This document shows positions 33,346 to 46,551 of a stretch of 64,000 bases of DNA, one piece after another. Position 1 is the stretch's first letter. Each line of letters opens with the position of its first letter. Source of the DNA: Anagrus nilaparvatae (Eukaryota; Arthropoda; Insecta; Hymenoptera; Mymaridae); assembly GCA_022575985.1 (NCBI GenBank), contig JAKSXM010000272.1:7750001-7814000 (forward strand). The letters run 5' to 3'. Position numbers and translations under genes: made by a program. The notes beneath the pieces are model-generated. The model was not told where the DNA came from, did no database searches, and was given only the letters and a program-made list of their open reading frames with translations.

Positions 33346-33754
33346 CTGTGCAAAATGTTAAATAATAAGATAACATATTAATATAGGTAAATATTTTTTT
33401 CTTAATAATAATAAATATATGTGCTTGACAAAATTGTACTTAGATATTTAAGATTTGTGGCTTATCATACAAGATTTCCTTTTGATATTTTCAGTTATGA
33501 TTATTCAGCTATTTCTAGAAAAATTGGAAACTTTAGAATAAAATGAGAATAAAATTATGAAATATCGTTAAATTATTATATTATTATATAAACATGCATT
33601 TTCTTGAAATTTTTAGTATTAATTTGTAAATTTTCTATAATTGCACTTTCCGCCATTTAAATAACCTTAAATTAGAGTAAATTGAGTACGGATTTATTTT
33701 ATTAAGGATTATCGAATAAAATATTAAAAATTCAATTAATTATTCAAATAAATG
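33346..33754. other. AT-rich spacer after the JmjC gene
   Basis: No ORF, poly(A) tail or repeat is supported. Several AATAAA-type hexamers occur but are expected in such AT-rich sequence. Confidence 0.5.
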
Positions 33755-33764
33755 GTAGAAATCA

Positions 33765-34045
33765 TGGCTTATCGATAACAAATAAGACAATTTTACACTC
33801 TCGTTAAATAAAATTATTGTCACAAAATATAAATTTTGGTTTATCGATAAATAAACAAAATAAAACATTTTATATTCTCGTTAATTAAAATTGATTGTCA
33901 CAAAATATAAATTTTGGTTTATCGATAAATAAACAAAATGAAACATTTTATATTCTCGTTAATTAAAATTGATAGTTACAAAATATCCATTTTGGTTTAT
34001 CGTTAATTAAATAAAATAAGACATTTTCTATTCGAATTTAGGATT
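33765..34045. repeat. ~78-base tandem repeat, about four copies
   Basis: Units contain GGTTTATCGATAAATAAAC, then ACATTTTATATTCTCGTTAA and GTCACAAAATATAAATTTTG. ATCGAT cores fall at 33771, 33843 and 33921, with a mutated one at 33999, giving periods of 72, 78 and 78. The outer copies are more diverged than the inner pair. Confidence 0.8.
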
Positions 34046-34129
34046 ATAAAATGTAGGAAATTTTGGATTTAACGTTATTTTAAACATGAAAATTAGTAAA
34101 TTTTAGTAGTTTATAAGGATTTTTAAGTT

Positions 34130-35252
34130 AAGTAAGTTTTTTTGTGAATCTTAGGAACTCCGACGTTAAACTTATGAGTTCCCCCCTCTCTCCTGTCGTA
34201 TTTACGAGCTGTGCTAGTCGGATATTGGCCGCGTAAGTATTAGGGTTGCGTTATGCCCAAAAGGGGTTTCTAAAAAACCTTGTCACGAATCGGGACGTGA
34301 CTGGCGCCTTGGGTAAATTTTAAATTTGCAGGAAAGTCTACATCTTGGCATGACGTAACTGTAGGAAACGCGAACTGTAATTCTGGACAATTACTGTCTA
34401 GCGTTTTAATTGGCTTTATACAATACAAGATTGTATTTAATTATTTAATTACTTTAATTAAATACACCAGCACCATACATGAGCTATCAGTTTATGCAAG
34501 TACAACAGCAATATCCACTAAACAACCAACATTTATGGCCAATAGCTCAATATCAGCCGGGGATGATTTTACCACAAACATCCTACGAACAACCACCACC
34601 AATACAACAGACTCAGCAACAACCACCATTAGCAATACAACAAGCATTACCACCTATACCACGAACACCATCTCCAACACAACAAATCCAACAACCACCA
34701 CTACCAATACGCCAAACACCAGTGCAACAAACACCACCGACTCAACAACAACGCAAGCTAGCTCAGCTAATACCAGCTCCGCAACACCAGGAGCAAGCTC
34801 AGCCAGTACCAGCTCCGCAACACCAGGAGCAAGCTCGGCCAGCACAAGACAACGAGCGAGTTCAGCCAAGTAATGAGCAACGCGACTCAACCGCTGGACC
34901 ATCTCGATACAATCATGGTGGACCCAGACATCGCCACCTAGAGCCACCTTCTAGTTTCGTGGGATGGCATGAAATAAATAGAGAAATGATATACGTGGGA
35001 GCACCCAATAAGGAATGTTGGAATTGCGGAGACAAACATCCTTACCCTAGATGTCCTCGGAAATACCGAGACGTTTATGAGAACGTTTTTTGTATGGGGT
35101 GCGGATTAAAGAACGTCACGAAGCGTACTTGCCCAAGGTGCGTAGATGAATATAAAAGGGCTGGCCCTTTTATACGATCCAAAGGTTGCAACATCTCAAG
35201 GGGCATAAAGTTAAGTCACCAAGAAAGAGAAGCAGAAAGGCGTTATCAAATA
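34130..35252 (+). mobile_element. LTR-retrotransposon fragment with gag-like ORF
   Basis: A gag-like ORF runs from ATG 34479; 271 codons are open, but the last ones lie in the 141-base repeat, so the native C-terminus is lost. Residues 1 to about 130 are Gln/Pro-rich with a tandem 11-residue repeat (PAPQHQEQA). Residues 180-192 form a CCHC knuckle (CWNCGDKHPYPRC), followed by a second Cys cluster (205-221). This knuckle-plus-Cys-cluster style occurs in insect Ty3/Gypsy gags, as I remember them. TGGCGCC at 34302-34308 could be a tRNA-Lys primer binding site, which would make the GC-richer 34150-34300 the end of an LTR. No protease, reverse transcriptase or second LTR is present. Confidence 0.6.
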
Positions 35253-35253
35253 A

Positions 35254-35394
35254 CGTTAAAAAATAATTATTGTATTTTTTGCAGGATTTTTTGATTGATG
35301 ATAATGATTGACAGTTGATGTCATGCATTTTTTTCAGCTGAAAAATCTAGTTTATGGGTTTTGATTTCTATAAATTAATGATAATACAAAAATT
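35254..35394. repeat. 141-base direct repeat, right copy
   Basis: Near-identical to 31239-31379. It truncates the gag-like ORF on its left. On its right the sequence does not match what follows the left copy, so the JmjC start is not repeated here. Confidence 0.9.
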
Positions 35395-35627
35395 AAAATT
35401 TGATGAAGTTAGAAGATAAATCTCTCGATGCATCTGTTAAGTTTAAACTTCTTTTTAACGAGTTATTCGTAACATCACCGTTTGGGGCTATTAGCATGGA
35501 AATGTTTATAGGGAAGGGTACCTTGGGAATCCGAAAATCAGCAGGAGGTGGAGTGGTCAAATCCTGGATCAACTGGGACTTAGAATAATTTTGATTAAAG
35601 GACTTAAAATAGTTAAGGTTTAGGGAC
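35395..35627. other. unassigned GC-richer stretch
   Basis: Both strands have short open frames (62 codons plus, 79 codons minus) with fairly normal amino-acid composition, but I recognise no family. It may be part of the transposon mosaic on either side. Confidence 0.3.
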
Positions 35628-35631
35628 TTCA

Positions 35632-35858
35632 CGCCATCCTAAACCCCTATGTTATTAACATTGAGTCGGTAAGGCAGAGTTCATTTTGAAAAAGGTCGCC
35701 AATCCATTTCTAATAAAATTTGTGGCTTCATATTGATTCATTCCCTTGTAAAAATCATTCTTTATAGCCTAAAATATTTTTTTTGTTTTTTCTACAGCTT
35801 AAAAAAAAAAGCAGACATTTAAGAAATTTTTACCGACATATTTGGGTTTAGGATGGCG
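35632..35858. mobile_element. TTAA-flanked MITE, copy 1
   Basis: Ends are CGCCATCCTAAACCC and the complement GGGTTTAGGATGGCG, flanked by TTCA (35628-35631) and TTAA (35859-35862). The TTAA target suggests piggyBac-type mobilisation. It is clearly related along its length to 56612-56828. Confidence 0.85.
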
Positions 35859-35959
35859 TTAAAGAGCTTTTCCCAACCCATTTTTTGTATTTCTTGAATC
35901 AATAATATTTTTTGACTGATTTCGCATTATTTTTTTTTAATTTAGTAAATTGTGTGAAA

Positions 35960-36640
35960 TCTTGCATTAACCATGATAGTCTTGTGGGTCCTGTGCTCCA
36001 AGTTACGCATAACAAGTAGCATATAGCTTCGCAAGCCCAATGTTCGCCTTTGTCTGCACCAATATGCAGCAGAAACAACTACTAGACACCCATGTACCCT
36101 CCGGAGACTACGTCGGAAATTCTTACTGTCTAAAACACAATAAAACTAACCGGTGCCTTATAGCCCCCGACCCGGGACCACTTTTTCAGGTATAACTTCA
36201 GTTTGGGGAGCGTAGCCTAGATGCAAAGGCCTCCACTCTGCCTAGGGGAAAGGCTCTCTACGATAGAAAGCCCTCCACTTTTTTCATCAACAGGTTGGCC
36301 CTCGTATAGTCTGCTACTTTGTTACAATTTTTAGAACTTCGTAGCATTTCCGGGACCGCTCTCCCTGTCCTTCAATTCGGGAAGAGCAGGTGCCACTCCA
36401 AGTAGCACATACATCCAAAGAATATGTACTCTACGGTATCTATAACCTCATTACACTCAGACAGAGCAGGCATTGTTTGCTTTCTACGTGTCAATAATTT
36501 ATCAAAAACTGGGTGAGGTAGAAGTCCACCCATCTCGGCCTCCAGATTTGGAATCAGTCTGTGTGTCCACCGGCCCGCTGATTTCACACTATTTATTACT
36601 TGCATTAACGGGTTGGTTAGGTAGAACAGTTACCGACATT
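35960..36640 (-). mobile_element. R1-like non-LTR retrotransposon 3' end
   Basis: The minus strand 36605-36372 encodes the C-terminal segment typical of R1/Jockey-group ORF2: RWTHRLIPNLEAEMGG, a FDKLLTRRK block in place of the usual HxxGxG loop, and a Cys-containing tail (PALSECN, EYIFFGC) like the family's terminal zinc knuckle. It ends at a stop near 36372. GC-richer sequence down to about 35960 is probably its 3' untranslated region. No reverse transcriptase is attached, as expected for a truncated or decayed copy. Confidence 0.65.
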
Positions 36641-36659
36641 AGTTTTTTAAAATAATTAA

Positions 36660-39600
36660 TTTTGTTGTTAATATAAAAATTTGAATTTTATTTCATCCAC
36701 TCCGTAATTTAATTCTGCGTCGATTAAAAAAAAAAAATCGTAAATAGCTCAAAATTTACTAGGTAAAAAGTTGGATTTTCTAAAATTGCCTATTAAAATC
36801 GGGAATTCCATTTATGGATATTTTTGTATTTTTTAGGGCAAGTTATGTAGATTCGTCGTTGGGAGCTATATTATTAACTACTCTTATTACAATTGTATAA
36901 TTGTATAACATTCTTACTAAAATTATATTTTCAATAATTATTTTTTGTTTGTTACAATTTTCTAGTTTAAATTATATATGTTCATTCCAAAAAGGCAATA
37001 ATTATATACTTCATAATCAATAATACTCAAATAACTTGTTTAAATAATCATTAAATTATAATAAGGCAAATAATTAAATTACAGTCAATATGATAATTAA
37101 GAGAAATACCTAAGAAACATGAATAAATTACAAGACAGTAAAATAAACAAAAACTTAAGCAATATTTGATCTGCAGTAATTATTGAGAAAATTGATGAGC
37201 AATTTGATCAATCGATAAGTTTAATGCTCCTCTGAATTGGTAAGCATAAGTGGAAGTAGGAAATTTAAGTAGAGACATTAACACAAATACAATAATTCAT
37301 AAATAAATACATGCAAGCAAACAAAATAATTTAAGTCAACAAATTGGAAATCAATAATGTAAGCTAGAAAGACTCTTGTAAGTATACTAAAGTAAGGAAA
37401 TACACCTGTAACTCAAGATGTTAATAGCTAATAATGTTAATCAAATATTTAAATTTTCTTAATTAAAATCATGCCAATTTATTAATCATTTAAAATTTAA
37501 AACTTGTAATAATTGCAAGAAAAAAATTACAATAACGACATATTAAAATAACAATTGATTCTCTCTCAACATTAGACAATGAAAAATATCCTAGATACTA
37601 TGTCAATGTCAAAATTAATATAAAAAAAAAAGGACATACATATTTGTTCTTATTTTTCTTTTCTTTATTTTTATTACAAATTGTAATTTTCTCATAATAA
37701 TAATACTTTTTTTTTTAATTAGAAAAACTATTTAAAATATTTAATACAATATGTGACGCGTATTGTTATAAAAGACCTGAATTTTTATTAAATTTTCTTA
37801 CATCTTTTTTATGTTTCATTAACTTAAATTAAAACCATTGTTTGTTACTACTTTTTTGTCAATAAACATTTTTTTAATTAGCTTGTTTTTATTCTCATTT
37901 AATCATTTTTTAAATATTATACGAAGATGCTTTCATTAAAAAATTGTAATTAAGAAAATTTTATTTACTTAATATGGTAAACTTTCTTTGAGTATTCAGT
38001 GTTTTTAAGTTTCACATTATTTTTCTAGTAATTAATTGCATTGTTTTATTTGGTGCAAAACTTGATATTTTATTTAAATTGTTTTTTTTTATTTTATTTT
38101 GTTCTTTGTGATTTTTGATTTATTTTATGAGTTTTACGAGGTATAAAATTAAGGCAACATTTATACAAAGAGTACTGTGCAATTAGTAGTAATCATTTTC
38201 ACGGTGTTTCACGAAATCTCTGTTGAAAAGAAAATTACACAAAGCATCCAGAATTACATCAAATTTTATTTCTAAATCATTTTACTTAAATGTACGAACA
38301 GTAAGCATTATGAAAATAAGAAAATTAAATTCTTTTTAACAAATCTGAGTCAAGAAATCACAAATAATAATAAAATAATGCTTGAACAGCAGTTTTGCTT
38401 TGACACTTGTATAAATTTTTTTTTCAAAGGGCAATTATATTTTTTTCTAACTGCGAAAAATTTCGTGGTACACTGAACAAAAATTTTGAATTTGGAAAAC
38501 ACATTAAAAATTCGGTTAAGATTGCTCAAATAAATGAAAAATTAAAAAAAATTTTTTTAGTTTAAAAATTTTTTAAATCTTTCCTTGCTTTAAACGCGAG
38601 TTTAAACGGTAGACTAATTTAATTATTTAGCTGCAGTAGTTATCTCAAAATATTTAGCAAAAAGTTTTGAAGCCGAATATAAAACTTAGTAAACTAAGTT
38701 GTTAAGATTTATTCAAATATTTATATACATTGTTGATTTAAAAGTAAGAAACGATTCAAATACTACCTTAGTAAAATAAAATTTATAAATGAATAAAATA
38801 CTTTGTAACATATAACAAATGATATATTAAAATAATATTTATTTAAATTATCTAAATAACAGATGGCTCCTTTCTTGGTCCCTTTCGCTTCGTTTTTTAC
38901 CATAGAATGCAATATAAAACGCAGTTATTATTTTCATATACGTTATATAAATTAATTTAATTAATGAACCGTACCTTTCTTTTTTGCCTACAAATAATAA
39001 TTGATCGAGTAATTGATTGACAAGCAAAATTTTATTTTAAATCATTCTTATACGCTCAACAAAATTGTTAATATATAGAAGTGAAATTTTCTTTTTTCAT
39101 TTTAAAAATTTAAGAAGAGTGTAAAAAAAATTTAATCAATTAGATTTTCTTAGAACTAATCTTTTTTGTTGCTGTTGAGATTTAGGTCGTTTACATAGCG
39201 TTACGGATTGACATGACATTTTTTGCTGTTGTTATTAATAATAAAAATTATTGTTCTTCAAGCTTTCCTTTTTTGAAAAAAAAATTTTTAAATTCACTGA
39301 TTTTAAACTCTTTTTTAAAAATTTCTTACTTGCATTCTTTAGAAACTAATTTAATAGAGTATAACTAAAATTTCTTTGAATTGTTTCATGGTCACGTTCA
39401 AATTTTTTTTACCATATTCATACATAGAGTAACAGAAAAATATTCCAGATATGAAAAAATAATAAATTCTAGCTCATAAAACAATCACTACTAATAAAAA
39501 CCAAGTGAAAACAATAGCTTGAGAAGAGACTATTTCGTAATCTAAAAAATGGATTAACACCCAAGCTAATATACGTTTAGATAGTACGTTTTGAAGAGCC

Positions 39601-40596
39601 ATAATTTTATAAATTTACATTTTTGATAAGTTAAAATTATATATTCCATTGTTTCAAAGAGTTTATATATAACAATGATTTATGCAAAAAATCATCCTCA
39701 AGAAAAGAATACATTAAAAAGATAACTTTTGAAAAACTTAGACGAGGTCTTTGATATATAATAATAACCTTTCAAAAAATGAAAATTTTTAATTTAAGAC
39801 CTAATTGAAAAAATCTATCCACCAAAAAGTATCTTATACATAAAATTATACTTCCTGTGTCTCTTTTAAAAAGGATATATCTTAAAAGTTTATCAGTTTT
39901 TCTAACTTCTTCCTTCTCGCTCTGATTATCCTTATGGACGTTAGTCTCTCAGTGTTTTTCCTTTCCTTTTTATATTATTTAGCATGTAACACTAAAACTT
40001 ACTCTTTCTTTGTTATGGAGAAACAAAAAAAAAATCAGAATTTTCATTTTGTACATGCTAAAGTAACCCTTCATTGACGTGACCTGAACATTTTATACAA
40101 ATACGAATGTAAAGATCGTGATGTTCATCTTTACGTTGCATTTTGGACTAAATAGGTTTAAAAATACTTTTTATTTTAAGATTATTATGATTAGTATTCT
40201 CATGTTTGTTGTAAGACTAATTAATTAATGTTTAAACTTTTCATTGTACAAATTTTATACTGTCTGACTATTATTTTCTAAGTTTATATTGTAATTAAAT
40301 AAGACATGTATTACATTGCAATGTAAATTTAGGTCATAACTTTGGTCATGTAATTAAAAATTGTGAAATTTCCTTTATTTATGTTTTTCTTATTTTTTAA
40401 ATTCAGGATTAAATGAAAATTTTTAGTAACTTAATTATTGTATAGGTTAGTTAACCCATAGATATAATCATGTACATATTCTTTCATCTCCTCGGGTTGC
40501 TGCTTTATACCATACATTTTGATGAAACAATTTAGGACCAATTCTAGAATTGTTAGATGAAGGAGCCTGAGTATTATTGACACGAACGGTGTACAA
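36660..40596. other. 4-kb gene-poor AT-rich stretch
   Basis: No supportable ORF, RNA gene or repeat family. Small local palindromes are at the level expected for AT-rich sequence. Confidence 0.55.
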
Positions 40597-40830
40597 GTAA
40601 GGATGTGCGGTTACTCGAAGGTCGGGTCAGGTTTTTGAAATTTCGGTATTTTTTCCAGATTTTTGCATGTCAAATTTCGTTTGAAGCCCGAAGCTTGTGA
40701 AAAAAGGTCTGCAGTTGCAGTTTTAAATTAAAAGTTTCCTTGGGTACCTCAAATTCGACCCAATTCAAAGCAAAAACAACCCGAAATTAAGGGTGACCGT
40801 ATCTAAACCGCACACCCCTACTTACAATAT
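40597..40830. mobile_element. hAT-like MITE of the GTGCGGTTACCCGA family, copy 2
   Basis: The left end is TAAGGATGTGCGGTTACTCG and the right end is the complement ending AACCGCACACCCCTA. The interior shares GTCGGGTCAGGTTTTTGAAA and the CCCGAA-type blocks with the copies at 11514 and 57000. The flanks are too changed to show a target duplication. Confidence 0.7.
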
Positions 40831-43800
40831 CCTGTGAATTAAATACAGTTTAATTTTATTTATTTTTCAATCAAAAATTAGTAGGCTATTAAATTCTACT
40901 TTATTTTAGATTTTTACAATCAGTTAAATCATATAATAAATTAAATTACAAAAGTATAAAATTAACGATATTCATGTAACGAGTGTCAGATCTTCTTCCT
41001 TGCTAGTTAACATCATTAAAACATGTTTCTGATTATTTTGATACAACTTTATGCTTGAACTTTTCAATAGAAATATCTTCCTATTTTCATCTTCTATTTT
41101 AATTAAAAAACTTTTTTGCTAATTATTTAACTCTTATGTCTAATCTTATATCTGATTATCATTAAACAGATTTTTTTCCTTTTAATACATTTTCCTTTAA
41201 TTATATTATTAAACATTACTGAAATCTGGATAAAGTACTTGAAAACATTTCTATTTTTTACTTATACATATTCTGTGATCGAGTAGATTGTATAATATGA
41301 TTGTTGAATAACTTTTGCCATTACAATTACATTCTGGTATAAATTTCAAATGTACTTGAAGGTATCAAATTTCAAAAAATGAATTGTATATTTTATAAAA
41401 ATTTTTATTTAATCTATAAAGTACACAAAATAAAAATCATAAACAACATATTTTTTCCACAAGCTTGTTTTGAATTATTTAACAAAAGATACATTTTCGA
41501 TTCTAGAAATGTCCAGTTGAAAAAGACAGGTATTGTGTGCAAAATATAGCAAAATGACTTCAATTTTAAGCATCTATGAAATATAGTGTTAACTTTATAC
41601 ATTAACATTATTACTGATTATTACTTAACGGGGTTTAAGTGTTACTAGCCTAGTCAAGTATTTCGTCAATTGGATAGTGTAGTAAATTCACTAAATTTAG
41701 TTATTTTAAAGATCCCTATACGTAATTTAATATCAATTTTCATGTATTAAAAAATTATCTTTTAAAATAATAATAGAACAAATAATTTAATTTTAATAAA
41801 TATTCAATTAGTTTTCTTTATATTTACATTTCTTTATATTAAATGCTCCGTTTTTATATTATTTAAATGCGCGCCAAGCATGTGCACTGCAAAGGTTACT
41901 AGATATATGTCGAGATTGTTATTTTCTATATTTATTTTATTAATTAATATTCTTAAAAGGTTTAAAACATCATCAACTTTTTTTTAAAATATTCCTAATT
42001 AATTTTTTTCTTACTCCAATGAGTTTCTTGAAATTCTCTTCTGTAATTTACGATAAATCTTAAAATATGTACGTTTTTTTGGCTTCCGCCATTTGATTTC
42101 CATGTTAAATGTTTTAATTAATTTCTCATCGTAAAAGGTATGAAATGTTATAAAATTTTAACAGTGTTATTAATACATTAAAAACATTAAGTCTGTGTAA
42201 TTTAAACCTAATCTGTTCTGTAATTGCTCAGCACTTATACCTCCTTAAAGATTATAAAATTTGTTGACTAACTAAAAAACAAACAAATAAATGCATATCA
42301 AGAAAATAAAGTCAACTATAAAAAAATATAGCATCTCGCAATGTATTCTGACGTAAGAATAAGGGAAAAAATAAATTTCAAAAAAATCAAATCTTACCAA
42401 AAGAAAGTGAAGCCCTCAGAAGAAAACCAAACACGTTACATATCATTGCAATCAAAACTTTAATTTAAAAAAAAAAAACATAATTATCATATTTTATAAA
42501 CTATTAATATTCAGACATGTAGTTCCGAAACTCTTGATTACATATATACTCTAGCAAACGCATTTCACTTGCGAGAAACAAAATTTATCCAGTATATCAA
42601 AAGCATTAACATACAAGAATTAAATTGATATTAACTTCATCATCTTTGAATATAAATTTATCAAATTAGCTATATAGCATATATTCATAAAATGAAATAT
42701 AAATTTTTACTCGTTTAAAGATAACAATTTTCTTATTTTTTTACAGAAATAAATGTAGGTATTTACGAAATTGAAAAAAAATATTATTTTTTATTGTAAA
42801 TTCATTTATATCAAACTTATAATTAAACGTCAATATTTATACAAATTTTACTATACTTTTTGTTTCAACCTTTTTCTAAAAATTTTACAAAGGATTTTTC
42901 TTTTCTATATTGATAAAAAATTAAACAGTAAAAATGATTATTATTATTGTATATTTACTTTTATTTTTTGTTAAAAAAAATTTTTATTATTCTTTCAAAT
43001 ATAAAATAAATGTATATTTAAACTGTTCATAAAATGTGTGAAATTGTCAGCTATTAAAAACTTTCATTTTTTTTTCTTTAAGAAATATTGATTCTAATCT
43101 CTTAAACAAAAATTTTTTACCACTGTATAATAGGTATAAACTAATAATACTTAACTTTTTTATATCTTCGTATTTAAATTTTTAGAAAAAAGTATTTAAA
43201 ATAATATGCATTAATATAGCATTTTTTGCAAAACCGTTTATAAAAAAATGAATATAATGTAAATCGCGTGCATTCTCTTTTATAATATAATAATAATAAT
43301 GATCTCTTTTATTCTAAAATCCTAATTTCACTAAATTATATATACTTATTCGTCTTATTTAATATATTATGTACAATTTCAGTTGAATAAAAAAAATGTT
43401 AATTTAGCCTTTAGGAATTTTTGGTTTTTACTAGGCGATTCTGTAGGATAAAAATTGAATTATTTGAGGAAAAATGATGATATTTGAAAATGCACCCCTA
43501 AAGGCCAATATTACCTCATAAGAACCATTTTAGCTTTAAATATTCACTTTTCACCCTAAAGCATCTCTTTTCAAGAACCAACTCAAAACTTAATTTTAAC
43601 AATTAAAATAAAAACCATTTGCGGTAGAATCCAAAAGTTTTTTTCACTAAAACCGCAAGCAAATTTATTTCCAGTGCATTATACACAATTCTCAGAGCCA
43701 TAAGAAAAAAAAAAGTAACTTTTAATTTTACTGTATTATAATATTATGAAAAACAATTTATTTAAATATTTCTCACGGCTATAATTTTATTCATTTTCAT

Positions 43801-45180
43801 AATAATACGAGCTACTGAATTTTATTAAGATACGTTTTTTTATACAGGAGTGATGATAGGTTATATAGATCATCAAAAATATTTATATCATAACATCACG
43901 TTTTTATTTCACAATAGAGATTATTAAACTGTAATTACTTAAGAATGTTAATTTTGCAAAAAATGAATACAAAAGTATTTTTGTTTTTAAGCCTGTCAAA
44001 TTTATTCTACACACAAAAAGTCTTTTATTTCTGAAATATTAAAATAAATGTATGCAATTTATGATTTCAGCTAGGTAATTTATTAACGAGCGAATATTCA
44101 GTAATAAATAAACAGAAACAAAATTTACAAACTTTTAAATTAATATTTCAATAATGCATATAAAGGTATAATAGTGCATTATTTTGTTGGATTAAAAATA
44201 TTTATAAATGGCGCTTATTTATTATAAAATTACGTAACTGAGTATTCCATTATACAGACACAAACTTATTTATGCTATATAAATCCAATTAGCACTATTT
44301 TTAAATACAAAAAATAGCCTCATAGTCGGTGGAAGTACATTAATTAAAGTAACATTTTAATTTTAATTAAGTCCAAAGATTTATTATATAAAATTCAACG
44401 GATTAATTTGTCATGCGAAAGTTAAGTTTTATTATATATTAATAAACTTGAATTGATATTTTGCTTATCAGTAAAAACATTCATGTGTGTACTACTAGGA
44501 TGATCACTCGGTCATTAGCATAAATTACAACCCATAAATATTTATTCAAGAATTATAAAATATTAATTAGCACTATGTGATGTTGTACTATGATTGTTTT
44601 CTGATAAAATATATTTTAAGGGTTTTTGACCAAAGAATAATGAATATTAATGTGTGTGATTTAAAATTTTAATCAAGTATAATATAATTGATAAACAAGA
44701 AAACTGGTTAGATTTGAAATTTCATATTTTCCTAGTTTATAATAATCAATTAATATGCATGATTATGAAAATTGAAAGTAAACAATAAAGTTAATTTGCG
44801 AGAGTTTCAATTTTGTTATCACTTTTTCATTATCTGATAAGTTTCTTGCTTGTTTGATTTTGGACAAAGAATAACTTTTTAATATTTTAAAGAATATTTA
44901 GAAAGAATTTTATTTCAAAGAACATAAGTATGTATGTAATATTGAATTGTATTACTGATGTATTGTACTGCAAGAGTATAGGACTTTTCGAGTCGTATCG
45001 AGTTTCAGGCAATTCCGAAATTTTCCAGAAGTCTTAAGGTACAATTTTAAATCAGAAATTTTGTTGACATTAAGATTATATAAAATTCTTCATTAATTAT
45101 ATTCGTATAGTTTTTCCTCAACTTTTTCTCATTATTTCGACTTGGTCTCCGAGTAGTCGGTCCAGCGGTCCTGCCACTAT
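40831..45180. other. 4.3-kb gene-poor AT-rich stretch
   Basis: No supportable gene. Sequence at about 44985-45070 weakly resembles the interior of the hAT-like MITE family (CGAGTTTCAGG, CCGAAATTTTCCAG) and may be a fourth, heavily decayed copy. Confidence 0.5.
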
Positions 45181-46540
45181 AGTGCATTAAGCTATAGCTT
45201 AAGCTGATCTAGCGTGAAGAAGCCTTTGCGCGATCAATGTCTTTCATCCCTTTGTTCAGATAGATATACTGTCTTTCAAGAGCCAGCAGATCTATTGGGA
45301 TTACTCCGAAAAAAAAAAGTAAGACGCTCGTCAGCTTAGATGCATAAACATGGAATGGGTTTCTCTTCAGCTTGCTTAACGCAGTAGTAAGCCTGGCAGC
45401 CTTCTTCGTGCTTCTCAGAATCTGCGCCATTAAATTCAGCTTCGTGTCCAACAGTACTCCCAAGTACTTTAAGTTATCCTTCGTTCTATCCTATATTCCC
45501 CAATACATATTGGGTCTCAATATTTTTACGGATGAATAGGTCAATCTCAGTCTTCGCCATCGCAAGATTTAGGCCGTGGTCTTCCATCCAATAATTGACT
45601 CCATGCATTGCCTTATTCAGCTTCTCCTCGGCAATTTTTACATTTTTTGCCGTGATGACTAGGATCAGATCGTCCGCGCATCTGACAGTAAAAGCATCAT
45701 CCGGCATTGGAAGCGTAAATACCTGGTCGTACATAATGTTCCATAGATCTGGTCCGAGGACCGATCCTTGAACTGCTCCTGCTTAGTTACTCTCCTCAGT
45801 CTTGTTTTTTGCCTCGTTTTTTGCGCAGTCTCGTAGAATATTTTTCGATGGAGCAAGTAGCTTCTGATAATTCTTTGTAGATATTTTGGCACCTGGAAGT
45901 TCCTTGGACCCTCCATGAAATTGCTCCATCTTGCTGAGTTGAAGGCATTATTCACATCAATAGTCACTAATAGCGTGATTTTTCTCGATTAGTGATTGCC
46001 TTTCTGAGCGTTCTTGATAACCCGGATGATACTGCTTATGGCATCGATAGTTAACTTCCCTTGGTGAAACCCGCATTATCGGGGAGATAAATCTCTTGCA
46101 GTTTCTACGGCCCCCAATATCCTTGTTGCAACATCTTCTCGTAATTTTTTCCAGCTGTGTCCAGTATCCTAGATGACGCCAAAAGTTTGGCAGTCTAGGG
46201 TCTCCTTTGCCCTTACTAATAAGGACCAGTCTAGATCTCTTCCAGAGTTTGCTGAAGACACCCGCTCTTGCAGAAGTATTGTACATGCGCAAGATGAGCT
46301 TTGAACACTCATAACTGACTATCTTCAGTATCTTAGTGGGTATTCCATCAGGCGCTGGTGCCTTTCCATTTTTAAGTGAGCATACTGCAATTAAAAGCTC
46401 CTTCTCAGTGAATTCGGGGATATAATTATAATTATATAATTATATAATTCGTCATCTTCTTCTAAGTCATTTTCTCCCTCCCTCTCCGGATAGAGAAAAG
46501 TCCGTCAACTATTCATCTGACCTCCTCTTCGTTCATAATG
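45181..46540 (-). mobile_element. R1-like non-LTR retrotransposon reverse transcriptase, decayed
   Basis: Read on the minus strand from high to low coordinates: the SKGKGDPRLP block (46290-45957), the RT motif TIDVNNAFNSARW with the SYLLHRKIFYET segment (45967-45800), GSVLGPDLWNIMYDQVF across a frame change near 45740, the catalytic box as CADDLILVIT where Tyr is usual (45734-45486), and the thumb region GVLLDTKLNLMAQ (45463-45209). The order and spacing fit the R1 group. Several frameshifts and stops break it. A microsatellite of AATTAT type (46425-46450) and a hAT MITE (46552-46942) have inserted on the 5' side. Confidence 0.85.
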
Positions 46541-46551
46541 ACGTTCATACT

